From positions 1 to 42,661 of the forward strand of contig JABDEC010000009.1 of NCBI GenBank assembly GCA_013287265.1: a DNA stretch of 42,661 nt. Direction: 5' to 3'. The notes under the pieces are model-generated. The model was not told the origin of the DNA and searched no databases. It saw only the letters and a program-made list of their open reading frames with translations. This DNA comes from Candidatus Babelota bacterium. Lineage in GTDB: Bacteria; Babelota; Babeliae; Babelales; JABDEC01. A program made the position numbers and the translations under genes. The first letter of the stretch is position 1; each line of letters opens with the position of its first letter. Below are positions 7,298 through 16,068 of the stretch, piece after piece.

Positions 7298-8692
7298 ATG
7301 TTTGCATCAAAAAAAATTGGTGTTTGGGGTTTTGGAATTGTTGGTAAATCCGTACTTAATTTTTTAAAGAATAAAAACTTAGAACTATCGCTTCTTGAAA
7401 AAAGAAAACTTACTAATGATGAATTAAATTTTTTAAGTGAAAATAAAATTCATTTTTTGGATCAAAATTTGCATGTAGATAAATTTCTTGAAAATAATGA
7501 TTTTATTATCCCAAGTCCTGGCATTGATCTAAGAAATTACAAAAGTTATCAAGATAAATTTATTAGTGAATTAGATTTATTTTCTCAAAATTTTAAAAAA
7601 CCAATTATTTCTGTTACCGGAACTATTGCAAAGACAACAATAAGCCATTTAATTGCGCAAATTTTAAAAAATAAAAATACGAATGCTATTGCTGCAGGTA
7701 ACATTGGTATTGGAATGTGTGACTTAATTGCAAAACAGCATTCAATTGATTCTGTTGTTCTGGAAGTTTCAAGCTTTCAGCTTGAACATTGTAAAATTTT
7801 TTCAGGCGATTTAGCCATCTGGAGCAATTTTTTACCCAATCATTTAGATAGGCATGATGATTTAAATTCATATTTTCAGGCTAAATTTAAGATAATTTCA
7901 AATCAAAAAAAAGATCAGAAAAATCTGATTAATTTTTCATTAATTAATGAAATTTATAAATATAAATTCGATGATAGAATATTTAATTTTTTTTGTGAAA
8001 AAAGACCTGAAAATCGAGAATTAAAATTACTTTTAAATAGCGATTCACTCTTTTTTATAGAAAATGAGGAAATAATAAAATATCATCAAAATAATTTTGA
8101 AAAAATTATTAATTTAAAAAATTTGCCAAAAATTACTTTTATTGAAAATTGGTTAATTATTTGTTCTGCATTATATCTTTTAGGACATGAATTAACTTTT
8201 ATAAATTCAAATTTATCAGTTCCTGAGCATCGTTTGGAAAAATTTGCCTCATTTGATGAAATTGAATTTTTTAATGATTCAAAATCTACAGTTCCTGATT
8301 CCACAATTGCTGCTGTATCAAATTTTAAAAACAGGAATGTAATTTTATTTTTAGGTGGTTTAAGCAAGGGAATAGACCGATCCAAATTAATTAAAGAACT
8401 AAAAAATAAAGTTAAATTTATAATTTGCTTTGGAAATGAAGCTGAACAACTAAATTATTTTTGCAAAAAGGAAAATATTAATTCAATTGAATGTAAAGAT
8501 TTAAATGTGGCTATTGAAAAATGTTTTGAAATAATGCAAAGCAAAGAAGTTGTTCTTTTTTCTCCTGCAGGTTCAAGTTATGATTTATTTACAAATTATA
8601 TTGAACGTGGGAATGTTTTTAAGGATTTGGTTTTGCAAAAAATTTCAAATTTGGCAAAAATAAAGAAGGTAGAAGTTAACTTAAATAGTTGA
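7298..8692 (+). CDS. murD: UDP-N-acetylmuramoylalanine-D-glutamate ligase
   Basis: MurD adds D-glutamate to UDP-MurNAc-L-Ala in peptidoglycan precursor synthesis. The 464-aa product shows the N-terminal Rossmann start 'GVWGFGIVG', the ATP loop, 'AAGNIG', 'EVSSFQLE', 'LPNHLDRH', the third-domain entry 'PEHRLE', 'NDSKST' and the C-terminal 'SPAGSSYDLF', all in family order. The ATP loop is odd: the family consensus GTNGKTT reads GTIAKTT (108-114), with the essential Lys and Thr kept but Asn and Gly replaced by Ile and Ala. A TATAAT at 7259-7264 and an AAGGA site precede the ATG. ftsW follows after seven bases, as in classical division and cell-wall clusters. Confidence 0.92.
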   Translation: MFASKKIGVWGFGIVGKSVLNFLKNKNLELSLLEKRKLTNDELNFLSENKIHFLDQNLHVDKFLENNDFIIPSPGIDLRNYKSYQDKFISELDLFSQNFKKPIISVTGTIAKTTISHLIAQILKNKNTNAIAAGNIGIGMCDLIAKQHSIDSVVLEVSSFQLEHCKIFSGDLAIWSNFLPNHLDRHDDLNSYFQAKFKIISNQKKDQKNLINFSLINEIYKYKFDDRIFNFFCEKRPENRELKLLLNSDSLFFIENEEIIKYHQNNFEKIINLKNLPKITFIENWLIICSALYLLGHELTFINSNLSVPEHRLEKFASFDEIEFFNDSKSTVPDSTIAAVSNFKNRNVILFLGGLSKGIDRSKLIKELKNKVKFIICFGNEAEQLNYFCKKENINSIECKDLNVAIEKCFEIMQSKEVVLFSPAGSSYDLFTNYIERGNVFKDLVLQKISNLAKIKKVEVNLNS

Positions 8693-8699
8693 GTAGTTA

Positions 8700-9809
8700 A
8701 TGTATAGTGAGCGTAAAAATCTTGTTTCTAATTTAAAAATTTTCTTATCAATAATTTTCATATTACTTTTAGTCGGAACAATTTTTATTTATTCTGCCAG
8801 CTCAGTTTTTGCAATGGAAAGGTTTGGATCTGCAATTTATTTTGTAAAAAAACAACTTATTGGAGTTCTGCTTGGCTTTATTGCAATGTTTATTATTTCA
8901 ATTTTGCCTATAAATTTAATTAAAAAATTTGTACCATTAATTTTTTTTTGCGCCTTAATTTTGACTGCATTCACTCTTGTGCCATCTTTGTCACAACAAA
9001 TTCACGGTTCTAGAAGATGGCTTTCATTATTAGGTTTTACATTTCAGCCTAGCGAGATTTTAAAATACGCTCTAATTGTTTATGTAGCATTTCTTTTAGA
9101 TAAAAAATCACATCAAAGATTATCTTTTTTAAATAGTTATTTTCCCCTTTTATTAATTTTAGGAATTTCTGCAGGGATATTATTAAAACAACCTGATTTT
9201 GGGTTAGCAGTTGCTTTATTTGTTACAGTTTTTATTCTATTGTTTATTGCAAAATTCAGAACAAAATATCTATTTCTAACTTTATTATTTGCAATTCCAA
9301 CAGCTTTTGCATTAATTTTTTTTAAAAAATATCGTCTTAAAAGAATTTTAACATTTTTAAACCCTTGGGATGATCCGCAAGGCGCCGGATTTCAGATAAT
9401 TCAATCATTAATCGCGATCGGATCAGGCGGTTTTTCAGGAATTGGAATTTCTAACTCTAAACAAAAATTCTTTTATCTTCCAATGCAACATACCGATTTT
9501 ATTTTTTCAATAATTGCAGAAGAAACAGGCTTATTTGGTTCGGCAATTTTAATTTTATTATTTGTTCTATTTTTATTTTTTGGGCTTAAAATTGCATGGA
9601 AATTTAATGATAATTTCTATGTTTTCAGCACACTTGGTTTTGTAATTTTAATCTCTCTTCAGGGCTTGATTAATTTATCTGTTGCTATAGGAATTTTTCC
9701 TACAAAGGGAATAGGTTTGCCATTTGTCAGTTATGGTAATTCTTCTTTAATTTGCAGCCTTGCTATGGTCGGGTTAATTATTAATTTTGTAAGAAATTAC
9801 AGAAACTAA
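8700..9809 (+). CDS. ftsW: FtsW/RodA/SpoVE-family peptidoglycan glycosyltransferase
   Basis: This is a SEDS-family polytopic membrane enzyme that polymerises lipid II during division or elongation. The 369-aa product has about ten hydrophobic helices and the family motifs 'FQPSEILK' after the third or fourth helix, 'LNPWDDPQGAGFQ', 'QHTDFIFSIIAEE' and 'GLPFVSYGNSSL' near the end (usual family form SYGGSS). Position right behind murD, as in dcw clusters, favours FtsW over RodA. murG, which often follows, is missing here: the next gene is on the other strand and its stop lies two bases away. No strong ribosome site is visible, so translation may depend on coupling to murD. Confidence 0.9.
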   Translation: MYSERKNLVSNLKIFLSIIFILLLVGTIFIYSASSVFAMERFGSAIYFVKKQLIGVLLGFIAMFIISILPINLIKKFVPLIFFCALILTAFTLVPSLSQQIHGSRRWLSLLGFTFQPSEILKYALIVYVAFLLDKKSHQRLSFLNSYFPLLLILGISAGILLKQPDFGLAVALFVTVFILLFIAKFRTKYLFLTLLFAIPTAFALIFFKKYRLKRILTFLNPWDDPQGAGFQIIQSLIAIGSGGFSGIGISNSKQKFFYLPMQHTDFIFSIIAEETGLFGSAILILLFVLFLFFGLKIAWKFNDNFYVFSTLGFVILISLQGLINLSVAIGIFPTKGIGLPFVSYGNSSLICSLAMVGLIINFVRNYRN

Positions 9810-9811
9810 TT

Positions 9812-10702
9812 TTAATATTCTTGAATTGCTTTTAATTCATTTTTTTTATCAATTTTTATCAAATATTTTGCTTGGCAATCCAACTTATCCATTTCTTTTA
9901 TTAATGCAGGTAAATGTTTTAAAAATTTTGGCAAGATAAATTCAACATGCATTAAAGACCTATTATCAATTTTAACTTTTGTTTGTTTTATATTTTCTGT
10001 TAACTCAAATCTTCTTTGAGAAAATATCGGGCAATTTTTACCGCGATTTCTATTTTTAATTCCTTGAGGATCAAGAACTTGTAATGAATCCATCAAAGAA
10101 TAAATATTATAAACTTTTTTAAATATTTTATTTTTTGCAAATTCTTTAGTTTCTTCTTGAACTGGGCATGCTAATAAAATAAGCTTATCAATTTTAAAAT
10201 TTTCACTTTCGCAAACTTTTGCCAGATTTAGTGCTACGTTGCCACCGTGACTATGGGTAATCAAAGTAATTTGAATTTTTTTATTTTTATAAGTTTCAAT
10301 TATTTTATTAATCTCATTATAAAGAATTAATGCAGCTTCTTCTCTTGCTTTGCTACTTAATTTTCCTGACCATACATATGTAAAAAATGAATCTATTGGA
10401 AATTCTACTGGATCATTTTCAGAAATTGACTGCAGTGCAAAATGTATAAAACAATCATGATTTAAACTCATTATTTGTGAAATTCCAGCTGGTCCATAAA
10501 TAAATTTTTGAAAGAGATTTGTTATTGGAAATGCATTTGTTCCATGAATAAATATTGTTATTTTTGCAATATCACTTTCTTGAACTCTTTTTACAGATAT
10601 TTCTTTTTTATAATATTTGCAGCCAATAAAAGTTACGCAAATAATTGGAAGAAGAATTAGATATTTTTTATTAAAATGTGAAAGTTTTATTATTTTATTC
10701 AT
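9812..10702 (-). CDS. Lipase-like alpha/beta-hydrolase lipoprotein
   Basis: The 296-aa product starts with a signal segment ending in F-I-G-C (Cys28), a near-lipobox (Leu replaced by Phe), so it may be lipid-anchored. The hydrolase core shows the oxyanion strand 'IFIHGTN' (about 51-57) and the nucleophile elbow 'LITHSHGGN' (about 146-154), a lipase-type H-S-H-G-G. A candidate Asp and His follow but are harder to place. It is not the same family branch as the hydrolase at 4063. Its ATG has no Shine-Dalgarno site, and a good promoter ends so close upstream that the mRNA should be nearly leaderless. It converges on ftsW with two bases between the stops. Confidence 0.75.
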   Translation of the reverse strand: MNKIIKLSHFNKKYLILLPIICVTFIGCKYYKKEISVKRVQESDIAKITIFIHGTNAFPITNLFQKFIYGPAGISQIMSLNHDCFIHFALQSISENDPVEFPIDSFFTYVWSGKLSSKAREEAALILYNEINKIIETYKNKKIQITLITHSHGGNVALNLAKVCESENFKIDKLILLACPVQEETKEFAKNKIFKKVYNIYSLMDSLQVLDPQGIKNRNRGKNCPIFSQRRFELTENIKQTKVKIDNRSLMHVEFILPKFLKHLPALIKEMDKLDCQAKYLIKIDKKNELKAIQEY

Positions 10703-10710
10703 ATAAAATA

Positions 10711-10738
10711 ATTATAATAGTAATAAAAAATTTATCAA
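10711..10738 (-). promoter_or_regulatory. Promoter giving a nearly leaderless mRNA
   Basis: On the minus strand TTGATA (plus 10733-10738), a 16-bp spacer and TATAAT (10711-10716) form a near-consensus promoter. Transcription should start around 10704-10705, only about two bases before the ATG at 10702. Confidence 0.55.
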
Positions 10739-10826
10739 CAATTTCTTAATATAATCTTTTTTAGTGGTATAAAAATATGTGAAAAAAGATATAATATCAT
10801 TATATTTAAGACTTTTAAGGAATAAC

Positions 10827-13718
10827 ATGTCAGATAATTCTGCAAATAATCAAAAAATAAGTTACAAAGATACTCTTAATTTACCTAAAACAGATTTTCC
10901 TATTAAAGCCAATCCTAAAATTGAAGACAAAGAGTTATTAAATAGATGGGAAAAAGAAGATTTATATATTAAAAGTTTTAATCAAAACAAAGGCAGTCAA
11001 AAATTTATTTTGCATGATGGCCCACCTTACGCAAATGGACATTTACATTTAGGACATGCGTACAACAATATTTTAAAAGATATCGTTTGCAAATCACAAA
11101 GAATGTCAGGAAAACAAGTTCCTGTAACACCCGGCTGGGATTGCCACGGTTTGCCAATTGAGCAAAAAGTTACTCAAGAACAACCAAATTTAAATAATGA
11201 AGATTTAAAAAAAGCTTGTAGGGCATATGCAAATAAATGGGTAAATATCCAAAGAGAAGAGCGCAAAGAGTTCGGCGTTTTAATGAATTGGGCTCATCCG
11301 TATCTTACAATGGATTTTTGGTATGAAGCTGCAATTTTAAAAGCTTTTGGTGAATTTGTTGAGCAGGGATTTATTGAAAGAAAAAATAAAACCGTTCCGT
11401 GGTGTGCATATGACCAAACTGTTTTAGCGCAATCAGAAATTGAATATGAAGAAAGAAAAGATCCTTCAATTTATGTTTTATTTCCATTACGTGAAGATGT
11501 TGCAAAAAAACATTTTTATTCACTAGCTGGACGAGTTGTAAATTTATTAGTCTGGACAACAACTCCTTGGACTTTGCCTTTAAATAGAGCCGTTTTATTA
11601 AGACCAAGCACAAATTATGTTGTTTTAGAAATTAATAATGTTTTAGTTCTTATTGCAAAAGAATTGGCAGACAAAATTTGCGCGATGATGCAAGTTGAGA
11701 AAAAGATTATTGCAGAAATTAATTCTGACAAACTAGCAAGAGAAAAAGTTTTTCATCCATTTATTTTTGAATTTGAAGTTCCAATAATTTTAGACAATTC
11801 TGTGTCTTTGCAAGATGGAACTGCATGTGTGCATTGTGCGCCTGGTTGTGGACCTGAAGATTATGAAGTTGGTATTAAAAATAATTTAGAAATTTTTTCT
11901 CCCTTAAGTCCAGATGGAAAATATACAAAAGGCATTCAACCGAAAGAACTTGAAGGAATGTCAGTTTTTGATGCGCAGGGTTGGGTAATAAATGCGCTTT
12001 CGGTGCATTCAAGATTATTTTATAAATCATCAATCAGGCACTCTTATCCACATTGTTGGCGTTGCCGCAACGGATTAATTTTCAGAGCTACAAAGCAGTG
12101 GTTTTGTGATTTATCAAAAGATAATTTAAGAGAAAAAGTTATAAATGGAATTGATAAATTAACAATGATTCCGGAAAAATCCCACAACAGACTAAAAGCT
12201 GCGCTTGAAGGAAGATTGGAATGGTGTTTGTCTCGTCAGAGAGTTTGGGGAGTGCCGATAACTGCAATTTTATGTAAAAACTGCGATGAAGCATTTATTG
12301 ATAAAAATTTAATAAAAAAAGCTGTTGATGGAATTGAAAAAGAAGGTATTGAATATTGGGATAAAGTTCCAGTGCAAGATTTGGTTTCAAAAGATTTTAA
12401 ATGTAAATGTGGTAAATCTGAATTCAAGAAAGAAACTGATATTTTAGATGTTTGGTTTGATTCAGGCATAAGTCATTTTGCAGTTTTAAAAGATAATCCT
12501 GAATTGCAATTTCCTGCTGATATGTATCTTGAAGGAAAAGATCAACATAGAGGTTGGTTTCAAAGTTCATTGCTGACAAGTTATGTCCTGGAGAAAGAAG
12601 CTTGCATGAAATCAATCGTAACGCATGGCTTTACTGTTGATGAGCAGGGCAGAAAAATGTCCAAATCACTTGGAAATAGTGTTGCGCCAAGAGAACTTAT
12701 TGATAAATTAGGAACAGATGGCTTAAGACTTTGGGCTTCTAGTATTGACTTAAAAGATGAAGTTGTTGTTTCTGAAAATTTATTAAGAAATATTCAGGAA
12801 GTTTATAGAAAAATCAGAAACACATGCAGATTTTTACTTTCTAATCTTTATGATTTTGAAATTCAAAAAGATGCTATTGAAGTTACAAAATTAAATTGGA
12901 TAGATCAATACGCATTAACTCAACTTTATTTTTTAAATGAAAAAATTAAAAAAAATTATCAGGAATGTAATTTTACTGGTGTATTTCATTCATTAGCAGA
13001 TTATTGTGCAAAAGATTTAAGCGCATTTTATCTGGATATCATTAAAGACAGATTATATGTAGAAAAATCAGACGGAAAATTAAGAAGATCCGCGCAAACT
13101 ACATGTTGGTATATTTTGGATAATTTAACAAAATTAATGGCTCCGGTTCTTTCATTTACTGCTGAACTTATTTCAGACAATTATCAGAAAAACAAAAATG
13201 ATTCGATTCATTTACAACAATTTGCAGATATATCAAAAGAATTTAAAAAATTATTTGAGGATATAAAAAAACGTGAATTCAATAAAACTTCTGACGCAAA
13301 AATTAAAGAAACTGAATTAATGCATTGGGATGTTTTATGGTTAAATTTAATTCAAATCCGTGATGCAATTTTAAAAGCTATAGAAGAACAACGTGAAAAA
13401 GGAATAATTAAACATTCACTTGAAGCGGATGTGACTATTTATCTTGATATTAATAAAAAAGAATTCCAACATTTATTTACATTTTTTAAGGATTTGGAAA
13501 AATCAGGGCAAACAATTAAAGAATTTTTTAAAGAATTTTTGATTGTTTCTGAATTTGTTATAATTCAATCTCCCCAAAGTTTAAAAGAATCTGATCTAAA
13601 AGGTTTATTTATTGACGTTAAGCGTGCTTCGGGTAATAAATGTCCACGTTGTTGGCAATATACAATTTCTAAAAATGAAAACAATTTGTGTGATAGATGT
13701 AAAAAAATTATAGGATAA
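10827..13718 (+). CDS. ileS: Isoleucyl-tRNA synthetase
   Basis: IleRS charges tRNA-Ile, a class I aminoacyl-tRNA synthetase of the cytoplasm. From the ATG at 10827 it is 963 aa. It carries the HIGH-type motif 'HLHLGH' (about 72-77), editing-domain threonines in 'WTTTPWTLP', the KMSKS loop 'GRKMSKSLGN' (about 610) and the C-terminal zinc knuckle 'CPRC' ... 'CDRC' (about 938-960) of the bacterial form. A longer reading from the GTG at 10779 is less likely: 10827 has a TAAGGA site six bases upstream. Two TATAAT boxes (10750-10755 and 10790-10795) lie in the leader. Six secreted-protein genes follow with almost no gaps, so they probably share this transcript. Confidence 0.97.
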   Translation: MSDNSANNQKISYKDTLNLPKTDFPIKANPKIEDKELLNRWEKEDLYIKSFNQNKGSQKFILHDGPPYANGHLHLGHAYNNILKDIVCKSQRMSGKQVPVTPGWDCHGLPIEQKVTQEQPNLNNEDLKKACRAYANKWVNIQREERKEFGVLMNWAHPYLTMDFWYEAAILKAFGEFVEQGFIERKNKTVPWCAYDQTVLAQSEIEYEERKDPSIYVLFPLREDVAKKHFYSLAGRVVNLLVWTTTPWTLPLNRAVLLRPSTNYVVLEINNVLVLIAKELADKICAMMQVEKKIIAEINSDKLAREKVFHPFIFEFEVPIILDNSVSLQDGTACVHCAPGCGPEDYEVGIKNNLEIFSPLSPDGKYTKGIQPKELEGMSVFDAQGWVINALSVHSRLFYKSSIRHSYPHCWRCRNGLIFRATKQWFCDLSKDNLREKVINGIDKLTMIPEKSHNRLKAALEGRLEWCLSRQRVWGVPITAILCKNCDEAFIDKNLIKKAVDGIEKEGIEYWDKVPVQDLVSKDFKCKCGKSEFKKETDILDVWFDSGISHFAVLKDNPELQFPADMYLEGKDQHRGWFQSSLLTSYVLEKEACMKSIVTHGFTVDEQGRKMSKSLGNSVAPRELIDKLGTDGLRLWASSIDLKDEVVVSENLLRNIQEVYRKIRNTCRFLLSNLYDFEIQKDAIEVTKLNWIDQYALTQLYFLNEKIKKNYQECNFTGVFHSLADYCAKDLSAFYLDIIKDRLYVEKSDGKLRRSAQTTCWYILDNLTKLMAPVLSFTAELISDNYQKNKNDSIHLQQFADISKEFKKLFEDIKKREFNKTSDAKIKETELMHWDVLWLNLIQIRDAILKAIEEQREKGIIKHSLEADVTIYLDINKKEFQHLFTFFKDLEKSGQTIKEFFKEFLIVSEFVIIQSPQSLKESDLKGLFIDVKRASGNKCPRCWQYTISKNENNLCDRCKKIIG

Positions 13719-13720
13719 AA

Positions 13721-14188
13721 ATGAAGAAAATATTTTACTTATTTCTTTTGATTTCAATTTCAAAATTAAATTTTGCAGCAGAAGTTGTAAAAGATGATGT
13801 TAAACAACAAGAAATATCAATTGAAACTTGCATACAAAAATGGAATCAGGATTGGGTTTCAAGGCTGGATGAAAATAATAAATTAGCTCTTTGCAAAAGA
13901 TTATTTGATATAATCAAAAGTGATTTTTTAAAAGATAAAAAAGAAATTGATTTTTCAAACGATGTAATTTTGGTCGGAGCTTTAACTTATGTAGAGGAGA
14001 ATATTGAACCATTGGTTTTGAACTTTGCTTCAAAATCAAATGAATGTGATCCGGATTTATTAACTTCAAAAGCTTTCGAATTTTCATTGTCATTTTATAA
14101 ATTTATTTATGATCAATTGCAAGATAAATATGATTTATATTCAGCAAAAGATCTTCAAGAGCAATTTGCAAAAATTAAAAAACAATAA
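13721..14188 (+). CDS. Secreted protein, ileS-operon paralogue family (subgroup A)
   Basis: The 155-aa product has a signal peptide (about 1-19, ending NFAA) and a helical, charged mature part. It belongs to a family repeated six times here. An N-terminal block 'QWNQDWVSRLDENNKLALCK' is followed by an I-x3-F segment, and a C-terminal block 'FYKFIYDQL' is followed by an acidic 'AKDLQEQF'. The gene starts two bases after the ileS stop. Its ribosome site (AGGA) lies inside the last ileS codons, so the effector-like family is read through from a housekeeping gene. No known domain was recognised. Confidence 0.75.
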   Translation: MKKIFYLFLLISISKLNFAAEVVKDDVKQQEISIETCIQKWNQDWVSRLDENNKLALCKRLFDIIKSDFLKDKKEIDFSNDVILVGALTYVEENIEPLVLNFASKSNECDPDLLTSKAFEFSLSFYKFIYDQLQDKYDLYSAKDLQEQFAKIKKQ

Positions 14189-14193
14189 AAAAA

Positions 14194-14688
14194 ATGAAGA
14201 AAATATTTTATATTTTTTTAATTATTTTTTTTATAATAAAAAATTTAAATTCTTCTGATTGCAAAGATAATTTTGATAAACTGAATACGGATGAATTGAG
14301 GCAATACTTTTTAAAATTACAAGATGAAGATAAGAATTTTGCGTCTAAAGTTGCGCTTTATTTAATTATAAGAAAATATTTTTCTAGTAATACTGCAGCA
14401 GAATTTTATAAAGAAAATATTGAAAATCTCAAATCCAGAAAAGAACAAATTTATAATGAAATAGATAAAAAATTTGCAGAAATTTTTTCTTTTCCAACAA
14501 AAACAATAGAACGTTGGAGAGAAAAAATTGATGCAAGAGATTTTGGTGCGTGCCATTCATTTTATAAATTTTGTTACAGTAATTTAAATGATGTTTCAAA
14601 AAAAGAATTGGAGACACCTGAGAGTGTTGAAAGGGAATTTAAAGACATTGTACAATCAATGTTGAATTCATTTGGAACGGATGAGTAA
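14194..14688 (+). CDS. Secreted protein, ileS-operon paralogue family (subgroup B)
   Basis: The 164-aa product has a signal peptide (1-20, ending LNSS). The core 'QYFLKLQDEDKNFASKV' and the later 'FYKFCYSNL' followed by 'TPESVEREF' match the subgroup A layout, but the protein is closest to the gene at 15131: the first 80 or so bases are nearly identical between the two. Two cysteines in the mature part (Cys24 and the pair region around 'GACHSF') are partly shared with that copy. It lies five bases after the previous gene with only a run of A residues as leader. Function is unknown. Confidence 0.73.
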   Translation: MKKIFYIFLIIFFIIKNLNSSDCKDNFDKLNTDELRQYFLKLQDEDKNFASKVALYLIIRKYFSSNTAAEFYKENIENLKSRKEQIYNEIDKKFAEIFSFPTKTIERWREKIDARDFGACHSFYKFCYSNLNDVSKKELETPESVEREFKDIVQSMLNSFGTDE

Positions 14689-14694
14689 AAAAAC

Positions 14695-15129
14695 ATGAAA
14701 AAAATATTATTTTTAATTTTGTTTTTATTTTGCAATCTCAAATGCGCAGAATTTAATAAAGAAGAAGCGATCGAATTTATTGAAGGTTATGTGAAACCTT
14801 GGGAGTCAGATTTAAAAAAGTGTGAAATTAATAAAAAATTTATTTTGGCAAAATTATTATATCTTTCAATTTGTAAGCAGTTTTTTAATGATGAACTAGC
14901 ATCAAAAGAATTAGAAAAAGAAAATGATGTAAAAAAATCGACTGAATTTTTTTATATTGGTTTGTATGAAATTGTTTTACTTTCATTTACCACTTCAATT
15001 GAAAATAGGTTTCAATATTGGTTTTGTTTTTTCAAAGCTGTATATGAACAATTGAGTGATGATAAAAAAAAAGAATTAATATCACCTAAAGAGCTTGAAG
15101 AACAATTTAATAAATTACATCTAGGGTAA
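14695..15129 (+). CDS. Secreted protein, ileS-operon paralogue family (subgroup A)
   Basis: The 144-aa product has a signal peptide (1-18, ending LKCA). It shows the family blocks 'KPWESDLKKCEINKKFILAK' and 'FFKAVYEQL' followed by 'SPKELEEQF', close to the gene at 13721. The start lies six bases after the previous stop. The middle of the operon alternates A, B, A, B, which suggests duplication of a two-gene unit. Function is unknown. Confidence 0.73.
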   Translation: MKKILFLILFLFCNLKCAEFNKEEAIEFIEGYVKPWESDLKKCEINKKFILAKLLYLSICKQFFNDELASKELEKENDVKKSTEFFYIGLYEIVLLSFTTSIENRFQYWFCFFKAVYEQLSDDKKKELISPKELEEQFNKLHLG

Positions 15130-15130
15130 A

Positions 15131-15634
15131 ATGAAAAAATTATTTTATATTTTTTTAATTATATTTTTTAAAATAAATAATTTAAATGCTTCTGATTTCA
15201 AAGATAATTTTGATAAACCGAACATAGATGTTGCAAAAGAATATTTTTTAAAATTAAACGGTGAAGATAAAAATTTTGCTGCCAAAGTTTTGTTTTATTT
15301 AATTAGATATAAATATTTCTGTTTGGAAGATGCTTTAAAATTTCATAAAGAAAATATTGAAGATTTTAAAGATAAAAAATCACAAATTTATGATGACATG
15401 AGTAAAATATTTCAAGTCAATTTTTGGACTGTAAATTTTTTAAGCATTACTTTTTCTGGTCAATGTCAACTAAATACTAAAGATGTTGATGCATGTTATT
15501 CATATTATGAATTTTGTTGGGGTAAATTAGATGATAATTCGAAAAACGAATTGTGGATCCCTGAACAAATGAAGAAAGAATTTAAAACAATGATAGAAGA
15601 CACAATTAGAAAGTTAAATGACGGGTTTGAATGA
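15131..15634 (+). CDS. Secreted protein, ileS-operon paralogue family (subgroup B)
   Basis: The 167-aa product is a close sister of the gene at 14194: the same signal peptide type (ending LNAS), 'EYFLKLNGEDKNFAAKV', and a C-terminal 'YYEFCWGKL' with 'IPEQMKKEF'. The middle region, about residues 85-110, differs most. Only one base separates it from the previous stop, and its own stop overlaps the next start in an ATGA, so the operon is translationally coupled. Function is unknown. Confidence 0.73.
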   Translation: MKKLFYIFLIIFFKINNLNASDFKDNFDKPNIDVAKEYFLKLNGEDKNFAAKVLFYLIRYKYFCLEDALKFHKENIEDFKDKKSQIYDDMSKIFQVNFWTVNFLSITFSGQCQLNTKDVDACYSYYEFCWGKLDDNSKNELWIPEQMKKEFKTMIEDTIRKLNDGFE

Positions 15635-16068
15635 AAAAAATATTTTATTTATTGTATTTAGTCACAATTTCAAATTATGCAGCAGAAACTCAATCTAAAG
15701 CAAATTTAAATATTCAGGTAACATCAATACGAGAATATGTTCAGCAATGGAATGACGAATGTTTTTCAAAATTGAATGAAGATCAGAAATTTTTGGTCAC
15801 TAAATTGATTCTGTTAAAAATTGAAAATGAATTTTTGGGTGAAAGAAATGATTTTATAGCCTGGCAATCAAAATTTTCACCTGAATTATCCACTTTAATT
15901 TACAATTATATTGTCAGGATTTTTTATAATAATATTGAAGACATTCAAAAAAAATTTGCTATTGCTATAGAATTTTATAAATTTGCATATGGAAAAATTG
16001 ATAGAAATGAGGAATTAATTAAACCAGAAGAACTGGCAGAAAGATTTAAAAAGGTAAATAACGGATGA
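15631..16068 (+). CDS. Secreted protein, ileS-operon paralogue family (subgroup A)
   Basis: The 145-aa product has a short signal peptide (1-18, ending NYAA). The family blocks read 'QQWNDECFSKLNEDQKFLV' and 'FYKFAYGKI' followed by 'KPEELAERF'. It starts in an ATGA overlap with the previous gene and ends in another ATGA overlap with the next one. It most resembles the genes at 13721 and 14695. Function is unknown. Confidence 0.73.
   Translation: MKKIFYLLYLVTISNYAAETQSKANLNIQVTSIREYVQQWNDECFSKLNEDQKFLVTKLILLKIENEFLGERNDFIAWQSKFSPELSTLIYNYIVRIFYNNIEDIQKKFAIAIEFYKFAYGKIDRNEELIKPEELAERFKKVNNG

Noticed and set aside
12040-12056. TTATCCACA, a perfect DnaA box
   Set aside because: It lies inside ileS coding sequence as a single copy, so it is most likely chance.
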